This document shows, one piece after another, positions 41,401 to 54,248 of a stretch of 64,000 nucleotides of DNA; the first letter of the stretch is position 1, and every line of letters starts with the position of its first letter. The translations under genes and the position numbers were made by a program. The DNA comes from Ptiloglossa arizonensis. Its lineage: Eukaryota > Arthropoda > Insecta > Hymenoptera > Colletidae. The notes under the pieces were generated by a model, which saw only the letters and a program-made list of their open reading frames with translations, made no database searches and was not told the origin of the DNA. Location: positions 310,001-374,000 of the forward strand of contig NW_027478439.1 in assembly GCF_051014685.1 (NCBI RefSeq), written 5' to 3'.

Positions 41401-42880
41401 ATTTTGCGCACTTCTGCTGCTCCAAACGCTTAACCGGAATGACCTAGGGAAAAAATACACATGCCGTTGTAATCGGGCGAGTTCCTACTTTCAGACGCAA
41501 CAGGAATTTTTGGGTTTGGTCTATCCAATCGCGAGATATGGGAGTTTGAAGCTAAGAAATGGTTGAGCAGACAACAAATTTTTCGCACTTCTGCTGCTCC
41601 AAACGCATGACCACAATGGCCTAGGGAAAAAATACACATACCTTTGTAATCGGGAGAGTCTCTACTTTCAGACGCAGCAGGAATTTTTGGGTTTGGTCAA
41701 TCCGTTCGCGAGATATGGGTGTTTGAAGCTAAGAAATGGTTGAGCAGACAACGAATTTTGCGCACTTCTGCTGCTCCAAACGCTTAACCAGAATGACCTA
41801 GGGAAAAAGTACACATACCGTTGTAATGGGGCGAGTTCCTACTTTCAGACGCAACAGGAATTTTTGGGTTTGGTCAATCCATTCGCGAGATATGGGAGTT
41901 TGAAGCTGAGAAATGGTTGAGCCGACAACAAATTTTTCTCCATTCTGCTGCTCCAAACGCTTAACCAGAATGACCTAGGGAAAAAATACAAATGCCGTTG
42001 TAATCGGGCGAGTTCCTACTTTCAGACGCAACAGGAATTTTTGGGTTTGGTCTATCCATTCGCGAGATATGGGAGTTTGAAGCTAAGAAATGGTTGAGCA
42101 GACAACAAATTTTTCCCAATTCTGCTGATCCAAACGCTTAACCAGAATGGCCTAGGGGAAAAATACACATACCGTTGTAATCGGGCGAGTTTCTACTTTC
42201 AGATGCAAGAGGAATTTTTGGGTTTGGTCAATCCGTTCGCGAGATATGGGAGTTTGAAGCTAAGAAATGGTTGAGCAGACAACAAATTTTTCTCCATTCT
42301 GCTGCTCCAAACGCTTAACCAGAATGACCTAGGATACAAATACACATGCCCTTGTAATCGGAAGAGTCTCTACTTTCAGACGCAACAGGAATTTTTGGGT
42401 TTGGTCAATCCGTTCGCGAGATATGCGTGTTTGAAGCTAAGAAATGGTTGAGAAGACATCAAATTTTTCGCATTTCTGCTGCTCCAAACGTTTGACTAGA
42501 ATCGCCTGGGAAAAAAATACACATAGCGTTGTAATCGGGCGAGTTTCTACTTTCAGATGCAATAGGAATTTTTGGCTTTGTTCAATCCGTTCGCGATATA
42601 TGGGAGTTCGAAGCTAAGAAATGGTTGAGAAGACAAGAAATTTTTCGCAATTCTGCTGCTCCAAACGTATGACCAAAATGGCCTAGGGACAAAATACACA
42701 TACCGTTGTAATCGGGAGAGTTTCTACATTCAGACGAAGCAGGAATTTTTGGGTTTGGTCAATCCGTTCGCGAGATATGGGAGTTTGCAGTTAAGAAATG
42801 GTAGAGAAGACAACAAATTTTGCGCACTTCTGCTGCTCCAAACGCTTAACCGGAATGACCTGGGGAAAAAATACACATGC
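35430..42880 (+). repeat. 22-mer block duplication, second copy shortened
   Basis: About 35,430-39,321 and 39,322-42,880 match at offset 3892 (22 monomers minus 2 bp). Shared rarities are cttgcgg with acaccagcc, the 1-bp loss cgaagctagaaatgg (36,241 and 40,133), ccaagcgctt, and gtaatggggcgag. Copy 2 then jumps near 42,090, losing one monomer, and again near 42,345, where a hybrid aggatacaaatac/cccttgtaatcgg monomer appears. After that the offset is 3540, so two monomers are gone. Its 3' flank (42,749-43,440) matches 34,255-34,945 at offset 8494. Confidence 0.86.
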
Positions 42881-43439
42881 CGTTGTAATCGGGCGAGTTC
42901 CTACTTTCAGACGCAACAGGAATTTTTGGGTTTGGTCTATCCGTTCGCGAGATATGGGCGTTTGAAGCTAAGAAATGGTTAAGGAGGCAACAAATTTCTC
43001 GCAATTCTGCTGCTCCAAACGCTTAACCAGAATGGCCCAGGGACAAAATACAAATACCGCTGTAATCGGGCTAGTTTCTACTTTCAGACGCAGCAGGAGT
43101 TTTTGGGCTTGGTCAATCCGTTCGCGAGATATGGGAGTTTGAAGCTAAGAAATGGTTGAGCAGACAACAAATTTTTCGCACTTCTGCTGCTCCTTACGCA
43201 TGACCACAATGGCCTAGGGAAAAAATACACATACCTTTGTAATCGGGAGAGTCTCTACTTTCAGACGCAGCAGGAATTTTTGGGTTTGGTCAATCCGTTC
43301 GCGAGATATGGGTGTTTGAAGCTAAGAAATGGTTGAGAAGACAACGAATTTTGCGCACTTCTGCTGCTCCAAACGCTTAACCAGAATGACCTAGGGAAAA
43401 AGTACACATACCGTTGTAATGGGGCGAGTTCCTACTTGC

Positions 43440-46400
43440 AGACGCAGCAGGAATTTTTGGGCTTGGTCCATCCGTTCGCGTGATATGGGAGTTTGAATCT
43501 AAGAAATGGTTGAGAAGCAAACAAATTTTGGGCACTTCTGCTGCTCCAAACGCTTAACCAGAATGGCCTGCGGAAAAAATACACCAGCCTTTGTAATCGG
43601 GCGAGTTTCTACTTTCAGACGCAGCAGGAATATTGGGGTTTGGTTAATCCGTTCGCGAGATATGGGAGTTTGAATCTAAGAAATGGTTGAGAAGCAAACA
43701 AATTTTGCGCACTTCTGCTGCTCCAAACGCTTAACCAGAATGGCCTGCGGAAAAAATACACCAGCCTTTGTAATCGGGCGAGTTTCTACTTTCAGACGCA
43801 ACAGGAATTTTCGGGTTTGGTCAATCCGTTCGCGAGATATGGGTGTTTGAAGCTAAGAAATGGTAGAGAAGACATCAAATTTTTCGCACTTCTGCTGCTC
43901 CAAACGTTTGACTAGAATGGCCTGGGGAAAAAATACACATACCGTTGTAATCGGGCGAGTTTCTACTTTCAGATGCAATAGGAATTTTTGGCTTTGTTCA
44001 ATCCGTTCGCGATATATGGGAGATAGAAACTAAGAAATGGTTGGGAAGGCAACAAATTTTGCGCATTTCTGCTGCTCTAAACCCATATCCAGAATGGCCC
44101 AGGGAAAAAATATACCTACCGTTGTAATCGGGAGAGTTTCTACTTTCAGCTGCAATAGGAATTTTTGGCTTTGTTCAAACCGTTCGCGATATATGGGAGT
44201 TCGAAGCTAAGAAATGGTTGAGAAGACAAGAAATTTTTCGCACTTCTGCTGCTCCAAACGTATGACCAAAATGGCCTAGGGACAAAATACACATACCGTT
44301 GTAATCGGGAGAGTTTCTACATTCAGACGAAGCAGGAATTTTTGGGTTTGGTCAATCCGTTCGCGAGATATGGGAGTTTGAAGTTAAGAAATGGCTGAGA
44401 AGACAACAAATTTTGCGCAATTCTGCTGCTCCAAACGCTTAACCGGAATGACCTAGGGAAAAAATACACATGCCGTTGTAATCGGGCGAGTTCCTACTTT
44501 CAGACGCAACAGGAATTTTTGGGTTTTGTCTATCCGTTCGCGAGATATGGGAGTTCGAAGCTAAGAAATAGTTGAGAAGACAAGAAATTTTTCGCACTTC
44601 TGCAGCTCCAAACGCATGACCAGAATGGCATAGGGACAAAATACACATATCGTTGTAATCGGGAGAGTTTCTACATTCAGACGCTACAGGAATTTTTGGG
44701 TTTGGACAATCCGTTCGCAAGATATGGGAGTTTGAAGTTACGAAATGGTTAAGAAGACAACAAATTTTGCGCACTTCTGCTGCTCCAAACGCTTAACCAG
44801 AAACACCTAGGGAAAAAATACACATGCCGTTGTAATCGGGCGAGTTCCTACTTTCAGACGCAACAGGAATTTTTGGGCTTGGTCAAGCCGTTCGCGAGAT
44901 ATGGGAGTTTGAAGCTAAGAAATGGTTGAGAAGACAACAAATTTTTCGCACTTCTGCTGCTCCAAACGTTTGACTAGATTCGCCTTGGGAAAAAATACAC
45001 ATACCGTTGCAATCGGGAGAGTCTCTACTTTCAGACGCAGCAGGAATTTTTGGGTTTGGTCAATCCATTCGCGAAATATGGGTGTTTGAAGCTAAGAAAT
45101 GGTTGAGAAGACAACGAATTTTGCGCACTTCTGCTGCTCCAAACGCTTAACCAGAATGACCTAGGGAAAAAGTACACATACCGTTGTAATGGGGCGAGTT
45201 CCTACTTGCAGGCGCAGCAGGAATTTTTGGGCTTGGTCAATCCGTTCGCGAGATATGGGGGTTTGAAGCTAAGAAATGGATGAGAAGGCAACAAATTTTT
45301 CGCAAATCTGCTCTTCCAAACGCTTAACCAGAATGGCCTAGGGAAAAAATACACATACCGTTGTAATCGGGCGAGCTTCTACTTTCAGATGCAATAGTAA
45401 TTTTTGGGTTTCGTCAATCCGTTCGCGACATATGGGAGTTTGAATCTAAGAAATGGTTGAGAAGCAAACAAATTTTGCGCACTTCTGCTGCTCCAAACGC
45501 TTAACCAGAATGGCCTGCGGAAAAAATACACCAGCCTTTGTAATCGGGCGAGTTTCTACTTTTAGATGCAAGAGCAATTTTTGGGTTCGGTCAATCCGTT
45601 CGCGAGAAATGGGAGTTTGAAGCTAAGAAATAGTTGAGAAGACAACAAATTTTGCGCAATTCTGCTGCTCCAAACGCTTAACCGGAATGACCTGGGGAAA
45701 AAATACACATGCCGTTGTAATCGGGCGAGTTCCTACTTTCAGGAGCAACAGGAATTTTTGGGTTTGGTCTATCCATTCGCGAGATATGGGAGATTGAAGC
45801 TAAGAATGGGTTGAGCAGACAACAAATTTTTCGCACTTCTGCTGCACCAAACGCTTAACCACAGTGGCCTAGTGAAAAAATACACATACCTTTGTAATCG
45901 GGAGAGTCTCTACTTTCAGACGGAACAGGAATTTTTGTGTTTGGTCAATCCGTTCGCGAGATATGGTTGTTTGAAGCTAAGAAATGGTTGAGAAGACAAC
46001 AAATTTTGCGCACTTCTGCTGCTCCAAACGCTTAACCAGAATGGCCTAGGGAAAAAATACACATACCGTTGTAATCGGGCGAGCTTCTAATTTCAGATGC
46101 AATAGCAATTTTTGGGTTTGGTCAATCCGTTCGCGAGAAATGGGAGTTTGAAGCTAAGAAATAGTTGAGAAGACAACAAATTTTGCGCAATTCTGCTGCT
46201 CCAAACGCTTAACCGGAATGACCTAGGGAAAAAATACACATACCGTTGTAATGGGGCGAGTTCCTACTTGCAGACGCAGCAGGAATTTTTGGGCTTGGTC
46301 AATCCGTTCGCGAGATATGGGAGTTTGAAGCTAAGAAATGGATGAGAAGGCAACAAATTTTTCGCATTTCTGCTGTTCCAAACGCTTAACCAGAATGGCC

Positions 46401-47430
46401 TAGGGAAAAAATACACATACCGTTGTAATCGGGCGAGCTTCTAATTTCAGATGCAATAGCAATTTTTGGGTTTGGTCAATCCGTTCGCGAGATATGGGAG
46501 TTTGAATCTAAGAAATGGTTGAGAAGCAAACAAATTTTGCGCACTTCTGCTGCTCCAAACGCTTAACCAGAATGGCCTGCGGAAAAAATACACCAGCCTT
46601 TGTAATCGGGCGAGTTTCTACTTTCAGACGCAGCAGGAATATTTGGGTTTGGTCAATCCGTTCGCGAGATATGGGAGTTTGAAGCTAAGAAATGGATGAG
46701 AAGGCAACAAATTTTTCGCAATTCTGCTGCTCCAAACGCTTAACCAGAATGGCCTAGGGAAAAAATACACATACCGTGGTAATCGGGCGAGCTTCTACTT
46801 TCAGATGCAATAGTAATTTTTGGGTGTGGTCAATCCGTTCGCGAGATATGGGAGTTTGAATCTAAGAAATGGTTGAGAAGCAAACAAATTTTGCCCACTT
46901 CTGCTGCTCCAAACGCTTAACCAGAATGGCCTGCGGAAAAAATGCACATACCGTTGTAATCGGGCGACTTTCTACTTTCAGGTGCAATAGGAAATTTTGT
47001 GTTTGGTCAATCCTTTCGCGGGATATGGGAGTTTGAAGCTAAGAAATGGTTGAGAAGACATCAAATTTTTCGCACTTCTGCTGCTCCAAACGTTTGACTA
47101 GAATGGCCTGGGGAAAAAATACACATACCGTTGTAATCGGGCGAGTTTCTACTTTCAGATGCAATAGAAATTTTTGGCTTTGTTCAATCCGTTCGCGATA
47201 TATGGGAGATTGAAGCTAAGAAATGGTTGGGAAGGCAACAAATGTTGCGCATTTCTGCTGCTCCAAACGCTTATCCAGAATGGCCCAGGGAAAAAATATA
47301 CCTACCGTTGTAATCTGGAGAGTTTCTACTTTCAGTTGCAATAGGAATTTTTGGCTTTGTTCAATCCGTTCGCGATATATGGGAGTTCGAAGCTAAGAAA
47401 TGGTTGAGAAGACAAGAAATTTTTCGCACT
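43440..47430 (+). repeat. Distal B: irregular B-type monomers
   Basis: A run of B-type monomers without a clean long HOR. The ggcctgcgg plus acaccagcctttg variant recurs near 43,570, 43,745, 45,516 and 46,575. The cgagcttcta variant recurs near 45,370, 46,080, 46,435 and 46,790. Substitutions between neighbours look higher than in A1 or C. The best CENP-B-box-like site in the window lies in this segment. Nothing else is seen. Confidence 0.8.
44648..44664 (+). other. Best CENP-B-box-like site
   Basis: The sequence TATCGTTGTAATCGGGA matches the mammalian CENP-B box YTTCGTTGGAARCGGGA at 14 of 17 positions, and 8 of the 9 bases treated as essential in nTTCGnnnnAnnCGGGn; only position 2 (A for T) fails. 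The ordinary monomer has TACCGTTGTAATCGGGC at 53-69 (for example 233-249), matching 12 of 17 and 7 of 9. Similarity is seen directly; binding by any CENP-B-like protein is inference and chance resemblance is possible. Confidence 0.4.
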
Positions 47431-48266
47431 TCTGCTGCTCCAAACGCTTAACCAGAATGGCCTAGGGAATAAATATACTTACGTTTGTAATCGGGCGAGT
47501 TTCTACTTTCAGACCCAACAGGAATTTTTGGGTTTGGTCTATCCGTTCGCGAGATATGGGAGCTTGAAGTTAAGAAATGGTTGAGAAGGCTACAAATTTT
47601 GCGCACTTCTGCTGCTCCAAATGCTTACCCAGAATGGCCTAGGGAAAAAATACACATACCGTTGTAATCGGGCTAGTTTCTACTTTCAGACGCAGCAGGA
47701 ATTTGTGGGCTTGGTCAAACCGTTCGCGTGATATGGGAGTTTGAAGCTAAGAAATGGTTGAGAAGGCAACAAATTTTTCGCACTTCTGCTGCTCCAAACG
47801 CTTAACCAGAATGGCCTAGGGAAAAAATACACATACCGTTGTAATCGGGCGAGTATCTACTTTCAGATGCAATAGGAATTTTTGGCTTTGGACAATCCGT
47901 TCGCGATATATGGGAGTTTGAAGCTAAGAAATGGTTGGGAAGGCAACAAATTTTGCGCACTTCTGCTGCTCCAAACACTTATCTAGAATGGCCTAGAGAA
48001 AAAATACACATACCGTTGTAATCGGGCGAGTGTCTACTTTCAGATGCAGGAGTAATTTTTGGGTTTGGTTAATCCTTTCGCGAGATATGGGAGTTTGAAG
48101 CTAAGAAATGGTTCAGCAGACAACAAATTTTTCCCACTTCTGCTGCTCCAAACGCTTAACCAGAATGGCCTAGGGAAAAAATACACATACCGTTGTAATC
48201 GGACGAGTATCTACTTTCAGATGCAATAGTAATTTTTGGGTTTGGTCAATCCGTTCGCGAGATATG
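47430..48266 (+). repeat. Lead-in to C: A-like monomers
   Basis: About five monomers resembling A-type and C-tail types (gggaataaatatactta, cagacccaacagg, ggttcagcagac, atgcaggagtaa) sit between B and the first C unit. They resemble the extra monomers at 54,249-55,311 and the start of A2, so all three may derive from one flanking block. Confidence 0.75.
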
Positions 48267-48500
48267 GGAGATCGAAGCTAAGAAATGGTTGAGAAGGCAA
48301 CAAATTTATCGCACTTCTGCTGCTCCAAACGCTTAACCAGAATGGCCTAGTGGAATAAAATACACAAGCCGTTGTCATCGGGTGAGTTTCTACTTTCAGA
48401 AGCAGCAGGAATTTTGGGGTTTGGTCAATCCATTCGCGAGATATGGGAGTTTGAAGCTAAGAAATGGTTGAGGAGAACAAAAATTTTTCGCACTTCCGCT

Positions 48501-48525
48501 GCTCCAAAAAATGTACATACCGTTG
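48501..48525 (+). repeat. Truncated monomer with 26-bp internal deletion
   Basis: The sequence runs gctccaaaaaatgtacatac, so the usual cgcttaaccagaatggcctaggg segment, including the AvrII site, is missing. The deletion joins the AAA at 15-17 to the A-tract at 41-46, suggesting slippage between two A-rich stretches. Copies occur at about 51,492 and 55,546, one per C unit, making it a marker for that HOR. Confidence 0.88.
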
Positions 48526-50456
48526 TAATCGGGCGAGTATCTACTTTTAGATGCAAGAGGAATTTTTGGTTCGGTCAATCCGTTCGCGAGAAATGGGAGT
48601 TTGAAACTAAGAAATGGTTGAGAAGACAACAAATTTTGCGCACTTCTGCTGCTCCAAACGCTTAACAAGAATGGCCTAGGGAAAAAATACACACACCGTT
48701 GTAATCGGGCGAGTTTCTACTTTCAGATGCAATATGAATTTTTGGCTTTGTTCAATCCGTTCGCGATATATGGGAAATTGAAGCTATGAAATGGTTGGGA
48801 AGGCAACAATTTTTGCGCATTTCAGCTGTTCCAAACGCTTATCCAGAATGGCCCAGGGAAAAAATATACCTACTGTTGTAATCGGGAGAGTTTCTACTTT
48901 CAGGTGCAATAGGAATTTTTGGCTTTGTTCAATACGTTAGCGATATATGGGAGTTCGAAGCTAAGAAATGGTTGAGAAGACAAGAAATTTTTCGCACTTC
49001 TGCTGCTCCAAACGTATGACCAAAATGGCCTAGGGACAAAATACACATACCGTTGTAATCGGGAGAGTTTCTACATTCAGACGCAGCAGGAATTTTTGGG
49101 TTTGGTCAATCCGTTCGCTAGATATGGGAGTTTGAAGTTAAGAAATGGTTGAGAAGACAACAAATATTGCGCACATCTGCTGCTCCAAACGCTTAACCGG
49201 AATGACCTAGGGAAAAAATACACATGCCGTTGTAATCGGGCGAGTTCCTACTTTCAGACGCAACATGAATTTTTGGGTTTGGTCTATCCGTTCGCGAGAT
49301 ATGGGCGTTTGAAGCTAAAAAATGGTTGCGAAGGCAACAAATTTCTCGCAATTCTGCTGCTCCAAACGCTTAACCAGAATGGCCCAGGGAAAAAATATAC
49401 CTACTGTTGTAATCGGGAGAGTTTCTACTTTCAGGTGCAATAGGAATTTTTGGCTTTGTTCAATACGTTAGCGATATATGGGAGTTCGAAGCTAAGAAAT
49501 GGTTGAGAAGACAAGAAATTTTTCGCACTTCTGCTGCTCCAAACGTATGACCAAAGTGGCCTAGGGACAAAATACAAATACCGTTGTAATCGGGCTACTT
49601 TCTACTTTCAGACGCAGCAGGAATTTTTGGGCTTGGTCAATCGGTTCGCGAGATATGGGAGTTTGAAGCTAAGAAATGGATGAGAAGGCAACAAATTTTT
49701 CGCAATTCTGCTGCTCCAAACGCTTAACCAGAATGGCCTAGGGAAAAAATACACATACCGTTGTAATCGGGCGAGCTTCTACTTTCAGGTGCAATAGGAA
49801 TTTTTGGCTTTGTTCAATCCGTTAGCGATATATGGGAGTTCGAAGCTAAGAAATAGTTGAGAAGACAACAAACTATGCGCACTTCTGCTGCTCCAAACGC
49901 TTAACCAGAATGGCCGCGGGAATAAATACACACACCTTTGTAATCGGGAGAGTTTCTACGTCCAGACGCAACAGGAACTTTTGGGTTTGGTCAATCCGTT
50001 CACGAGATATGGGAGATCGAAGCTAACAAATGGTTGTGAAGACAACAAATTTTGCGCACTTCTGCTGCTCCAAACGCTTAACAAGAATGGCCTAGGGAAA
50101 AAGTACACATACCGTTGTAATCGGGCGAGTTTCTACTTTCAGACGCAGCAGGAATTTTTGGGCTTGGTCAAACCGTTCGCGAGATATGGGACTTTGAAGC
50201 TAAGAAATGGTTGAGAAGACAACAAATTTTGCGCACTTCTGCTGCTCCAAACGCTTAACAAGAATGGCCTAGGGAAAAAATACACATACCGTTGTAATCG
50301 GGCGAGTTTCTACTTTCAGACGCAGCAGGAATTTGTGGGCTTGGTCAAACCGTTCGCGTGATATTGGAGTTTGAAGCTAGGAAATGGTTGAGAAGGCAAC
50401 AAATTTTTCGCACTTCTGCTGCTCCAAACGCTTAACCAGAATGGCCTAGGGAATAA

Positions 50457-50473
50457 ATATACCATATACTTAC
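50457..50473 (+). repeat. 7-bp insertion marking C HOR units
   Basis: Compared with gggaataaatatactta elsewhere, this monomer reads aataaatataccatatactta, with ccatata added. The extra bases nearly repeat the adjoining atatac. Matching insertions lie near 53,448 and 57,502 in C units 2 and 3. Confidence 0.85.
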
Positions 50474-51257
50474 GTTTGTAATCGGGCGAGTTTCTACTTT
50501 CAGACCCAACAGGAATTTTTGGGTTTGGTCTATCCTTTCGCGAGATATGGGAGCTTGAAGCTAAGAAATGGTTGAGAAGACAACAAATTTTGCGCAATTC
50601 TGCTGCTCCAAACGCTTAACCAGATTGGCCTGGGGAAAAAATACACATACCGCTGTATTCGGGCTTGTTTCTACTTTCAGACGCAGCAGGAATTTTTGGG
50701 CTTGGTCAAACCGTTCGCGAGATATGGGACTTTGAAGCTAAGAAATGGTTGAGAAGACAACAAATTTTGCGCACTTCTGCTGCTCCAAACGCTTAACAAG
50801 AATGGCCTAGGGAAAAAATACACATACCGTTGTAATCGGGCGAGTTTCTACTTTCAGACGCAGCAGGAATTTTTGGGTTTGGCCAATCCGTTCGCGTGAT
50901 ATGGGAGTTAGAAGCTTAGAAATGGTGGAGAAGGCATCAAGTTTTTCTCACTTCTGCTGCTCCAAACGCTTAACCAGAATGGCCTAGGGAATAAATATAC
51001 CTACGTTTGTTATAGGGCGAGTTTCTACTTTCAGACCCAACAGGAATTTTTGGGTTTGGTCTATCCGTTCGCGAGATATGGAAGCTTGAAGCTAAGAAAT
51101 GGTTGAGAAGGCTACAAATTTTGCGCAATTCTGCTGCTCCAAACGCTTAACCAGAATGGCCTAGAGAAAAAATACACATACCGTTGTAATCGGGCTAGTT
51201 TCTACTTTCAGACGCAGCAGGAATTTTTGGGCTTGGTCAAACCGTTCGCGAGATATG

Positions 51258-54248
51258 GGAGATCGAAGCTAAGAAATGGTTGAGAAGGCAACAAATTTAT
51301 CGCACTTCTGCTGCTCCAAACGCTTAACCAGAATGGCCTAGTGGAATAAAATACACAAGCCGTTGTCATCGGGTGAGTTTCTACTTTCAGAAGCAGCAGG
51401 AATTTTGGGGTTTGGTCAATCCATTCGCGAGATATGGGAGTTTGAAGCTAAGAAATGGTTGAGGAGAACAAAAATTTTTCGCACTTCCGCTGCTCCAAAA
51501 AATGTACATACCGTTGTAATCGGGCGAGTATCTACTTTTAGATGCAAGAGGAATTTTTGGTTCGGTCAATCCGTTCGCGAGAAATGGGAGTTTGAAACTA
51601 AGAAATGGTTGAGAAGACAACAAATTTTGCGCACTTCTGCTGCTCCAAACGCTTAACAAGAATGGCCTAGGGAAAAAATACACACACCGTTGTAATCGGG
51701 CGAGTTTCTACTTTCAGATGCAATATGAATTTTTGGCTTTGTTCAATCCGTTCGCGATATATGGGAAATTGAAGCTATGAAATGGTTGGGAAGGCAACAA
51801 TTTTTGCGCATTTCAGCTGTTCCAAACGCTTATCCAGAATGGCCCAGGGAAAAAATATACCTACTGTTGTAATCGGGAGAGTTTCTACTTTCAGGTGCAA
51901 TAGGAATTTTTGGCTTTGTTCAATACGTTAGCGATATATGGGAGTTCGAAGCTAAGAAATGGTTGAGAAGACAAGAAATTTTTCGCACTTCTGCTGCTCC
52001 AAACGTATGACCAAAATGGCCTAGGGACAAAATACACATACCGTTGTAATCGGGAGAGTTTCTACATTCAGACGCAGCAGGAATTTTTGGGTTTGGTCAA
52101 TCCGTTCGCTAGATATGGGAGTTTGAAGTTAAGAAATGGTTGAGAAGACAACAAATATTGCGCACATCTGCTGCTCCAAACGCTTAACCGGAATGACCTA
52201 GGGAAAAAATACACATGCCGTTGTAATCGGGCGAGTTCCTACTTTCAGACGCAACATGAATTTTTGGGTTTGGTCTATCCGTTCGCGAGATATGGGCGTT
52301 TGAAGCTAAGAAATGGTTGCGAAGGCAACAAATTTCTCGCAATTCTGCTGCTCCAAACGCTTAACCAGAATGGCCCAGGGAAAAAATATACCTACTGTTG
52401 TAATCGGGAGAGTTTCTACTTTCAGGTGCAATAGGAATTTTTGGCTTTGTTCAATACGTTAGCGATATATGGGAGTTCGAAGCTAAGAAATGGTTGAGAA
52501 GACAAGAAATTTTTCGCACTTCTGCTGCTCCAAACGTATGACCAAAATGGCCTAGGGACAAAATACAAATACCGTTGTAATCGGGCTACTTTCTACTTTC
52601 AGACGCAGCAGGAATTTTTGGGCTTGGTCAATCGGTTCGCGAGATATGGGAGTTTGAAGCTAAGAAATGGATGAGAAGGCAACAAATTTTTCGCAATTCT
52701 GCTGCTCCAAACGCTTAACCAGAATGGCCTAGGGAAAAAATACACATACCGTTGTAATCGGGCGAGCTTCTACTTTCAGGTGCAATAGGAATTTTTGGCT
52801 TTGTTCAATCCGTTAGCGATATATGGTAGTTCGAAGCTAAGAAATAGTTGAGAAGACAACAAACTATGCGCACTTCTGCTGCTCCAAACGCTTAACCAGA
52901 ATGGCCGCGGGAATAAATACACACACCTTTGTAATCGGGAGAGTTTCTACGTCCAGACGCAACAGGAACTTTTGGGTTTGGTCAATCCGTTCACGAGATA
53001 TGGCAGTTCGAAGCTAACAAATGGTTGAGAAGACAACAAATTTTGCGCACTTCTGCTGCTCCAAACGCTTAACAAGAATGGCCTAGGGAAAAAGTACACA
53101 TACCGTTGTAATCGGGCGAGTTTCTACTTTCAGACGCAGCAGGAATTTTTGGGCTTGGTCAAACCGTTCGCGAGATATGGGACTTTGAAGCTAAGAAATG
53201 GTTGAGAAGACAACAAATTTTGCGCACTTCTGCTGCTCCAAACGCTTAACAAGAATGGCCTAGGGAAAAAATACACATACCGTTGTAATCGGGCGAGTTT
53301 CTACTTTCAGACGCAGCAGGAATTTGTGGGCTTGGTCAAACCGTTCGCGTGATATTGGAGTTTGAAGCTAGGAAATGGTTGAGAAGGCAACAAATTTTTC
53401 GCACTTCTGCTGCTCCAAACGCTTAACCAGAATGGCCTAGGGAATAAATATACCATATACTTACGTTTGTAATCGGGCGAGTTTCTACTTTCAGACCCAA
53501 CAGGAATTTTTGGGTTTGGTCTATCCTTTCGCGAGATATGGGAGCTTGAAGCTAAGAAATGGTTGAGAAGACAACAAATTTTGCGCAATTCTGCTGCTCC
53601 AAACGCTTAACCAGATTGGCCTGGGGAAAAAATACACATACCGCTGTATTCGGGCTTGTTTCTACTTTCAGACGCAGCAGGAATTTTTGGGCTTGGTCAA
53701 ACCGTTCGCGAGATATGGGACTTTGAAGCTAAGAAATGGTTGAGAAGACAACAAATTTTGCGCACTTCTGCTGCTCCAAACGCTTAACAAGAATGGCCTA
53801 GGGAAAAAATACACATACCGTTGTAATCGGGCGAGTTTCTACTTTCAGACGCAGCAGGAATTTTTGGGTTTGGCCAATCCGTTCGCGTGATATGGGAGTT
53901 AGAAGCTTAGAAATGGTGGAGAAGGCATCAAGTTTTTCTCACTTCTGCTGCTCCAAACGCTTAACCAGAATGGCCTAGGGAATAAATATACCTACGTTTG
54001 TAATCGGGCGAGTTTCTACTTTCAGACCCAACAGGAATTTTTGGGTTTGGTCTATCCGTTCGCGAGATATGGAAGCTTGAAGCTAAGAAATGGTTGAGAA
54101 GGCTACAAATTTTGCGCAATTCTGCTGCTCCAAACGCTTAACCAGAATGGCCTAGAGAAAAAATACACATACCGTTGTAATCGGGCTAGTTTCTACTTTC
54201 AGACGCAGCAGGAATTTTTGGGCTTGGTCAAACCGTTCGCGAGATATG
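51258..54248 (+). repeat. C HOR unit 2: 17-mer, 2991 bp
   Basis: Follows unit 1 directly at offset 2991, with only a handful of base differences over nearly 3 kb. One private change is gatatatggtag near 52,825. The junction with unit 1 falls in the conserved ttcgcgagatatggga segment, as expected if exchange occurs in register between monomers. Confidence 0.92.

Larger units (their letters stand above)
22900..47430 (+). repeat. Sub-array B: more diverged monomers
   Basis: From about 22.9 kb the common types change to acgcaacagg or atgcaatagg at 86-95, gggagag after the conserved CGGG, tttggtcaatcc, cattcgcg, gcgatatatgg, and altered 20-24 segments (gcatgacc, gtatgacc, gtttgac, gcatatcc). Neighbouring monomers differ from one another more than in A1. 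Order is still patterned, with several HORs and block duplications listed separately. Orientation is unchanged and nothing non-satellite interrupts the zone. Confidence 0.9.
48267..51257 (+). repeat. C HOR unit 1: 17-mer, 2991 bp
   Basis: The unit starts at gggagatcgaagc and contains 17 monomers. 17 x 177 is 3009; the 18-bp deficit is explained by four internal indels: +2 (cctagtggaataaaatac, near 48,350), -26 (near 48,508), -1 (tttttggttcgg, near 48,566) and +7 (ataccatatactta, near 50,463). All four recur in units 2 and 3. Differences from unit 2 include ctaaaaaatgg (49,315), accaaagtgg (49,553), ggagatcgaagctaac with ggttgtgaag (about 50,010-50,038) and gtttgttatagggcg (about 51,010). Confidence 0.92.
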
